47,209 bases of DNA from contig JAFNXL010000043.1 of NCBI GenBank assembly GCA_017379075.1, positions 1 through 47,209 on the forward strand, written 5' to 3'. Origin of the DNA: Bacteroidaceae bacterium. GTDB taxonomy: Bacteria; Bacteroidota; Bacteroidia; Bacteroidales; Bacteroidaceae. Every line of letters begins with the position of its first letter. The stretch's first letter is position 1. The position numbers and the translations under genes are program-made. Below the pieces are notes generated by a model. It searched no databases and was not told where the DNA came from. It saw only the letters and a program-made list of their open reading frames with translations. This document shows positions 43,516 to 47,209 of the stretch, piece after piece.

Positions 43516-45204
43516 CAGCTTGTAATACGTCTGAAACTCCTTTCTTACCACTCCCGACTTCAACCATCGGCTCAAAATGTACCCACACTCGCCATCCAGC
43601 CCCTTCTTCCGTCTCAGGTCAATCAGGTCTTCCTTGCAGAACTCGTCGGGCAGCTCGCTCAGCATCTTCATGTTCTTGCTGTTCCTCAGTTCGCGGATGC
43701 CGCTCATCCTAATCTTTCGGCACTCCTCCTCGTTCTTGTTCAGCTCCTTGCCAAAGAAGGCCAACTGCCCGTTCAGCGTCTCTGTGGCCACCCAGAGGGC
43801 AAAGTCCGTCACCACCTTCCGCTCGCATCCGCAAAGGGCATACATCACCATGGCCGCGCGGAAACCAATCAGGCACGAGCGCCTTCTCAGAATCTCCAAC
43901 GCCTCGTTGCCGCTTTCCAGATACTCGTCTATGCGCTCGTCCGTCCATTGTTCCAGCGCTTTCAGCGTCCGGGGCAGGCGGATGACCACCTCCGCGTCCG
44001 TTCCGGGGCTGCTGCCCATCTCATAAAGCCTCTGCACCTCTTGGCGCACCTTCTCCATGCCCGCCTTGTCCAGCGTGCGTTTCACAATCCTCTGCGCCCG
44101 GTCATCGGCCATGCTGGCAAACATGAATCTCGAGTTGAGTCCGTTCTCCACGTTTCTGAAAAACCTTTTCACCGACATTTCCGTGCCCGCAAACAGCAGG
44201 TTGTAGCGCAGGTTCACGCTTGCGCTGTACGAGTTGTCGCTCATGTAGTCCTGCCCCATTCTTCCGCCCTCGAACCCGTGGCGGTAGATGTCCGACTTCT
44301 CGCTCCATGCGCCCCCCTTCATGCTTCTCAGCGCGCTGTCAATCTCGGTGGTGAAGGAGAGCAGCGACTGCCCCCGGTTCTCGTCGGCACGCTTAATCAG
44401 CACCGCATTGCTCACCACCACAGGCACAATGCGTATGGGGAAAGTCTCCTTCTCGGGCTGCTCCTTCTTGTTTCTCGCCTGGCGCATCTTCTCCCTGAAC
44501 TCCATTTCCCGCTTGCGGCTCTCCTCGTCGTCCCTCACCATGGGCCACGCCAGAAGCTCGAAAAGCTGGTTCAGGAACGACTTTCCGCTGGCCTGCGCCC
44601 CCTTGATGGCGGTCATGAATATGGGGCTTTCCATGTTGCCGTCCAGATAGGCCGACCGCAGCCTTGTAAGCAGATTGCCCAGGATGGGGAGCGAGGCCAG
44701 CAGCACCGCCCTTTCGTTTGACGGGCTCAACTTTATGATATACCTCATCAGAAAAGGCAGGTTCGCCGGAATGGGGTTCATCCGCACAAACTCCTGGTTG
44801 TCGTCTTCCGTCTCCCCGGCCATGCGCATTGCCACACGTTTCAGCAGGGGCGGAACCGACGTGCCCTTGGGTTTGCCCCAATGGCTGTTCACCACCGCGT
44901 CCACCTCCTTCTGTGGCAGTCCCCAGTCGGGCAAAGCCTCCTTCAGCTCATCCGCGCTGCCGAAGACATACCTCATGTCCTTCACCATCTGTGCCAGCAC
45001 ATTGTTGCGGTTTCCCTGCTCCACATCACCGTATATCTGCTGTTCCTCCAGCCACATACGAATCCACTCCTTGCCCTCAAACCCCTTCTCCATCAGTTCG
45101 GGAAAGGCCCTTTCCATCGCCGCAGAAGCCCTTTCACCCTCTCCGGCTATTGCGGGAACGGCACACTCCGCCGCCCCCTCCAAAATCATTTTAATTTGTT
45201 TCAT
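43501..45204 (-). CDS. DUF3987-family P-loop protein
   Basis: This 567-residue cytoplasmic protein has a P-loop variant GAQASGKS at residues 202-209. A Walker-B-like acidic pair is E287/D289 (LSFTTEIDS), and a sensor-like region around 340-370 contains LLFAGTEMSVKRFF. DUF3987 proteins occur in Bacteroidota prophages and integrative elements. They are predicted helicase-like ATPases that work with a primase-like partner. That partner (BT4734-like) is encoded 90 bases upstream on the same strand; in many genomes the two are fused, here they are separate. Codon use is GC-rich. Confidence 0.85.
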   Translation of the reverse strand: MKQIKMILEGAAECAVPAIAGEGERASAAMERAFPELMEKGFEGKEWIRMWLEEQQIYGDVEQGNRNNVLAQMVKDMRYVFGSADELKEALPDWGLPQKEVDAVVNSHWGKPKGTSVPPLLKRVAMRMAGETEDDNQEFVRMNPIPANLPFLMRYIIKLSPSNERAVLLASLPILGNLLTRLRSAYLDGNMESPIFMTAIKGAQASGKSFLNQLFELLAWPMVRDDEESRKREMEFREKMRQARNKKEQPEKETFPIRIVPVVVSNAVLIKRADENRGQSLLSFTTEIDSALRSMKGGAWSEKSDIYRHGFEGGRMGQDYMSDNSYSASVNLRYNLLFAGTEMSVKRFFRNVENGLNSRFMFASMADDRAQRIVKRTLDKAGMEKVRQEVQRLYEMGSSPGTDAEVVIRLPRTLKALEQWTDERIDEYLESGNEALEILRRRSCLIGFRAAMVMYALCGCERKVVTDFALWVATETLNGQLAFFGKELNKNEEECRKIRMSGIRELRNSKNMKMLSELPDEFCKEDLIDLRRKKGLDGECGYILSRWLKSGVVRKEFQTYYKLKKGA

Positions 45205-45224
45205 TGTTGTTTTGATTTATACGT

Positions 45225-45296
45225 TAGCTTTTGGCTTTTAGCCATTGGCCCGCTGATCGTTGTCCGTTGTCTGTTGTCCGTTGTCTGTTGTCCCCT
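45225..45296. repeat. Simple-repeat spacer between primase-like and DUF3987 genes
   Basis: The spacer holds CTTTTGGCTTTTAGCCATTGG, in two overlapping words (CTTTTGGCTTTT and AGCCATTGG), then alternating TGTCCGTTG/TGTCTGTTG units (10-base period, 45256-45292). The CTTTTGGCTTTTGGCT word recurs at 45967-45985. A role in spacing or in mobility is not evident. Confidence 0.7.
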
Positions 45297-45837
45297 AAAA
45301 CAACGTCTCCCAATCCACATAATAAAATTCCTCGGCCACAGAAATGAAGTAGAGCCGGGCCCAATCCTTGCACACAGCATCATACTGGCACCCAATCTCG
45401 CCCGCCAGCCAGGCCTGGTTGTCGGCAAGGGTATTGAACTGGGGCTGGCACAGGAACACCACCCGCAGACCGTCTCCGCTTGGGGTCTTGTGTACGCACA
45501 CGATGTCCAGCTCGTCCACCCTCTCCCGGAAGCTCAGCCAGAGTTCCTCGGGCGTACTGATGCCCGGCAATCCCATCTGCCTGATGTGGTCGATGTCCAG
45601 GGCGCAGAGACCGTTCGGCTGTGCGTTCGCGTCCGTCCGCCTGCCCTCCTTGAAGGTGGCTTGCCAGCAGATGCCCGGAAGCTCGCCCTTCGCCCTTTCC
45701 AGCGCCCCCTCTTCCTCAAGACGGGCATAGCTGATCCACCGCCTCACCTCGGCCGAGTTTATCAGCCCGATGAACAATTCTTTACTCAGGCGCTCGCACC
45801 GTGAGCGCACGTTCTTTACATAATCTATTTGTATCAT
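45295..45837 (-). CDS. BT4734-like (VirE_N) primase-like protein
   Basis: This 180-residue protein matches the BT4734/BF3469 N-terminal domain family. Its D81-x-D83 (LCALDIDH) followed by S120-G-D-G-L-R125 (KTPSGDGLRVVF) resembles the DxD and SxH-type motifs of archaeo-eukaryotic primases; the His of motif II is not obvious. A primase or prim-pol role is inference. It stands alone here, whereas related proteins often carry a C-terminal DUF3987 part, encoded as the next gene in this window. A 405-base repeat-filled gap separates it from the upstream SSB-like gene. Confidence 0.8.
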   Translation of the reverse strand: MIQIDYVKNVRSRCERLSKELFIGLINSAEVRRWISYARLEEEGALERAKGELPGICWQATFKEGRRTDANAQPNGLCALDIDHIRQMGLPGISTPEELWLSFRERVDELDIVCVHKTPSGDGLRVVFLCQPQFNTLADNQAWLAGEIGCQYDAVCKDWARLYFISVAEEFYYVDWETLF

Positions 45838-46005
45838 TTTGCTTTTGTTTGTTTAGAGTTTAATGTTTAGAGGTTTCGACAGAAGAACAAAAGAACATTT
45901 TTTTGAGTTTTGGCCTACGCTCTTATGAAACTAATGTACTTGTGTCTGGTCTCTTTTGTTTTACTTTGGCTTTTGGCTTTTGGCTGTTAGCTATTGGCCG
46001 TTGGT

Positions 46006-46159
46006 CGTCTGGAAGACGGGGAGTTAAATAGCCGCGGGTTTTCAAACCCGTGGAAGACAAGAAGTCCTCATTATTAAGGGGCGTCTGAAAGACGCGAAGT
46101 TAAATACCGAGGGACTTTCAAGTCCCCGGATACGTTGCCGTTCCCCGTCTTTACAGACG
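46006..46159. repeat. Cluster of hairpins with compensatory stem changes
   Basis: Five stem-loops occur in a row. CGTCT-GGA-AGACG is at 46006-46018. CCG + CGGGTTTTCAAACCCG + TGG is at 46032-46053. GCGTCT-GAA-AGACGC is at 46081-46095. CCG + A + GGGACTTTCAAGTCCC + CGG is at 46107-46129. CGTCT-TTAC-AGACG is at 46146-46159. Hairpins 2 and 4 share the TTCA loop and the CCG/NGG base, while inner stems differ in paired fashion (GGGTTT/AAACCC versus GGGACT/AGTCCC). GAGTTAAATA or GAAGTTAAATA joins hairpin 1 to 2 and 3 to 4, so the unit is duplicated. Confidence 0.8.
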
Positions 46160-46164
46160 TATTT

Positions 46165-46195
46165 GCTCATTACTCATCACTCGCAACTCATAGCT
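46165..46195 (+). repeat. CTCA heptamer array
   Basis: GCTCATT, ACTCATC, ACTCGCA and ACTCATA keep 7-base register, the same family as at 430-560 and 4865-4953. No opposed TGAG array is visible within about 300 bases on the left. Confidence 0.75.
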
Positions 46196-46242
46196 ATAAA
46201 CTCCCCTCCCTTGGGAGGGGCAGGGGGGAGGGTCCTCCTCCC

Positions 46243-46542
46243 TCACGCCAACGGCTCCAGCCTATTCACCCTAATTTCCGTCACCGATTTCGTCTCGCCG
46301 TTCTGGTTTTGGAACTGCCGAAGGTGGAGCGTTACATCGGCCGACCACAGCGCCACGCTTTCCAGCAGATGCTGATGGGGCCATCTGACCGCCGTTTCTC
46401 CCATCATCTCGCCCACAAGCGAGTCCGTGCCGCAGTTCAGCACAATGGTACGGAAGTTGAACACTTGGGCCGCACCGTCGCGTCCCGTAAAGTTTCGCTG
46501 TTGCAGCACAGGGGCTGCCATAAGTTTTCCTATTACGTTCAT
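46243..46542 (-). CDS. SSB-like OB-fold protein
   Basis: This 99-residue protein has the layout of single-stranded-DNA-binding proteins. It opens with a strand (MNVIGKLMAAPVLQQRNF), continues with FNFRTIVLN, and ends DVTLHLRQFQNQNGETKSV followed by TEIRVNRLE. That end mirrors the SSB pattern of a strand, a short loop with DGxxR, and TEIxV. It lacks the acidic C-terminal tip of bacterial SSB that recruits partners. It begins 18 bases after the antirepressor gene, probably in the same transcript. Position beside primase-like and helicase-like genes supports a replication role, but similarity is low and another OB-fold function is possible. Confidence 0.55.
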   Translation of the reverse strand: MNVIGKLMAAPVLQQRNFTGRDGAAQVFNFRTIVLNCGTDSLVGEMMGETAVRWPHQHLLESVALWSADVTLHLRQFQNQNGETKSVTEIRVNRLEPLA

Positions 46543-46560
46543 TTCTTTGAAGTAAAAAAA

Positions 46561-47209
46561 TTAGTTTAACAATAATTTGTGGATAAATTCCTTACCCTTC
46601 TCGGTCCACACCAGTTGCGAGGTGGTGTGAACGGTGCCGAAGAGGTCCAGAAAGGTGCGCGTGCGGTTCTGCGCTAGCCCTTGCCGGGCATAGGAGGCAT
46701 AGAGAAGGTACTGCCCGCTCTGCCCATACTGGATGCCCTTTTCGCACAGAATGCGGTTCAGCTCCATGGCAGTCATGCCCATGCCCTTTGCCACCTGCGT
46801 GGTGGTGAGGCACGATACGGAGTCCAGCACCTGGTCGGCATAGTCCGCCTTCGGTTTCAGCCGAGCAATCTCCTCGTCCCTCCTCATCAGGGTGGCGTGT
46901 GCAATCTGCAGGGCACGGGCCATAATAGCCTCGTCGCTCTCGTCGGGACGTACCACCATGTATCCCCCCTGCTTTCGTATGGAAGGCAGCACCTCGCTGG
47001 TCACCCAGTGCTTGAACCTCCGTGCGCTCTCCAGTTTGGAGCCGAGGATGAGGGCATAAACACCGCTTTCGTTGATGAAAAGCATCTGCTGAATTCCGCT
47101 TGTGGTAGGGGTGGGACGTTTCGTCCCATCCCCCTCTTCTACGTGTCTTTTCACCGCTTTGTGTGTCTGGTCATACCCCAGTGCATCGCACACGTCCTTG
47201 GCACAAAAC
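46561..47209 (-). CDS. BRO-N / KilAC phage antirepressor (partial)
   Basis: The gene is cut by the right edge; the frame is open to 47209 and the upstream residues FCAKDVCDALGYDQ match the WFxAKDVCxxLGY start of BRO-N domains, so the internal GTG at 47193 is not the true start. The BRO-N domain continues with LFINESGVYALILGSKLESA and FKHWVTSEVLPSIRKQGGYM. The C-terminal half (about 120 residues) fits the KilAC DNA-binding domain (LTTTQVAKGMGMTAMELNRI, ending WTEKGKEFIHKLL). Such proteins act as antirepressors in phage lysis-lysogeny switches. It marks the module as phage- or integrative-element-derived. Confidence 0.88.
   Translation of the reverse strand, partial: FCAKDVCDALGYDQTHKAVKRHVEEGDGTKRPTPTTSGIQQMLFINESGVYALILGSKLESARRFKHWVTSEVLPSIRKQGGYMVVRPDESDEAIMARALQIAHATLMRRDEEIARLKPKADYADQVLDSVSCLTTTQVAKGMGMTAMELNRILCEKGIQYGQSGQYLLYASYARQGLAQNRTRTFLDLFGTVHTTSQLVWTEKGKEFIHKLLLN

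Larger units (their letters stand above)
45838..46242. repeat. Repeat-filled spacer inside the accessory module
   Basis: The 405 bases contain no gene. In order: the exact 20-mer GACAGAAGAACAAAAGAACA (45878-45897, also at 27-46), GTACTTGTGTCTGGTCTC (compare 345-360), and CTTTTGGCT words (45967-45985). A series of five hairpins (46006-46159) follows, then four CTCA heptamers (46165-46195), and a C-rich/G-rich hairpin CCCCTCCC-TT-GGGAGGGG (46203-46220). All but the hairpin series have relatives at the left end of the window. Confidence 0.8.

Noticed and set aside
43465-44721. 418-codon open frame antisense to the DUF3987 gene
   Set aside because: It mirrors a gene with a clear P-loop and has no recognisable features of its own.
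46203-46231. Terminator after the SSB-like gene
   Set aside because: CCCCTCCC-TT-GGGAGGGG has no T-run and looks like a common dispersed C/G-rich repeat; a terminator role is not supported.

Overview
The window is chromosomal DNA from a member of the Bacteroidales (Bacteroidota), probably a Prevotellaceae/Bacteroidaceae relative; I cannot name the species. The evidence is the promoter type (TAnnTTTG -7 boxes, several with TTTG 19-22 bases upstream), a Bacteroides-type serine palmitoyltransferase, a Bacteroidota-type OadG/OadA/OadB sodium pump, a BT4734-like/DUF3987 gene pair, and Bacteroidota-only secreted families.

Layout. 1-680: repeat-rich DNA without genes. 681-4691: a very large secreted protein (carboxypeptidase-regulatory-like plus MG2-like domains). 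4692-5387: a second repeat cluster. 5388-12366 (minus strand): aspS, two identical tRNA-Lys(CTT) genes, a YycJ/WalJ-type metallo-hydrolase, a tricorn-like protease and a TtcA-like thiolase. 12530-17225 (plus): Gfo/Idh/MocA oxidoreductase, an unknown 182-residue protein coupled to a DUF389 membrane protein, and a GH20 hexosaminidase. 17327-22511 (minus): carB-fabI and a basic secreted protein. 23035-24890 (minus): a diacylglycerol-kinase-family lipid kinase overlapping ispE, divergent from spt at 25058. 26402-28038: amidase and MCE/MlaD pair. 28418-31412: dnaA, a nitroreductase fused to a ribonucleotide-reductase C-terminal region, and folB, overlapping by ATGA junctions. 31498-34998: oadG-oadA-oadB. 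35247-39950 (minus): GH71/99-like protein, K+/H+ antiporter and PqaA-like protein. 40127-41740: a serine-type sulfatase. 41744-43320 (minus): a DUF3784 protein and an acyltransferase.

From about 43.4 kb to the right edge the genes look like an accessory element, all on the minus strand: a BRO/KilAC antirepressor (cut by the window edge), an SSB-like OB-fold protein, a BT4734-like protein with primase-like motifs, and a DUF3987 P-loop protein. This looks like a replication module of a prophage or integrative element.

The most unusual signals are three. First, the dnaA-linked nitroreductase/NrdJ-C-terminus fusion has no visible ribonucleotide reductase catalytic body and no terminal Cys motif. 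Second, a dispersed composite repeat is built from opposed perfect 7-base arrays (TGAGNNN then NNNCTCA) around a hairpin core. Third, a cluster of hairpins at 46.0-46.16 kb conserves loops while the stems differ by compensatory changes. No CRISPR array, integrase or complete insertion sequence was seen.
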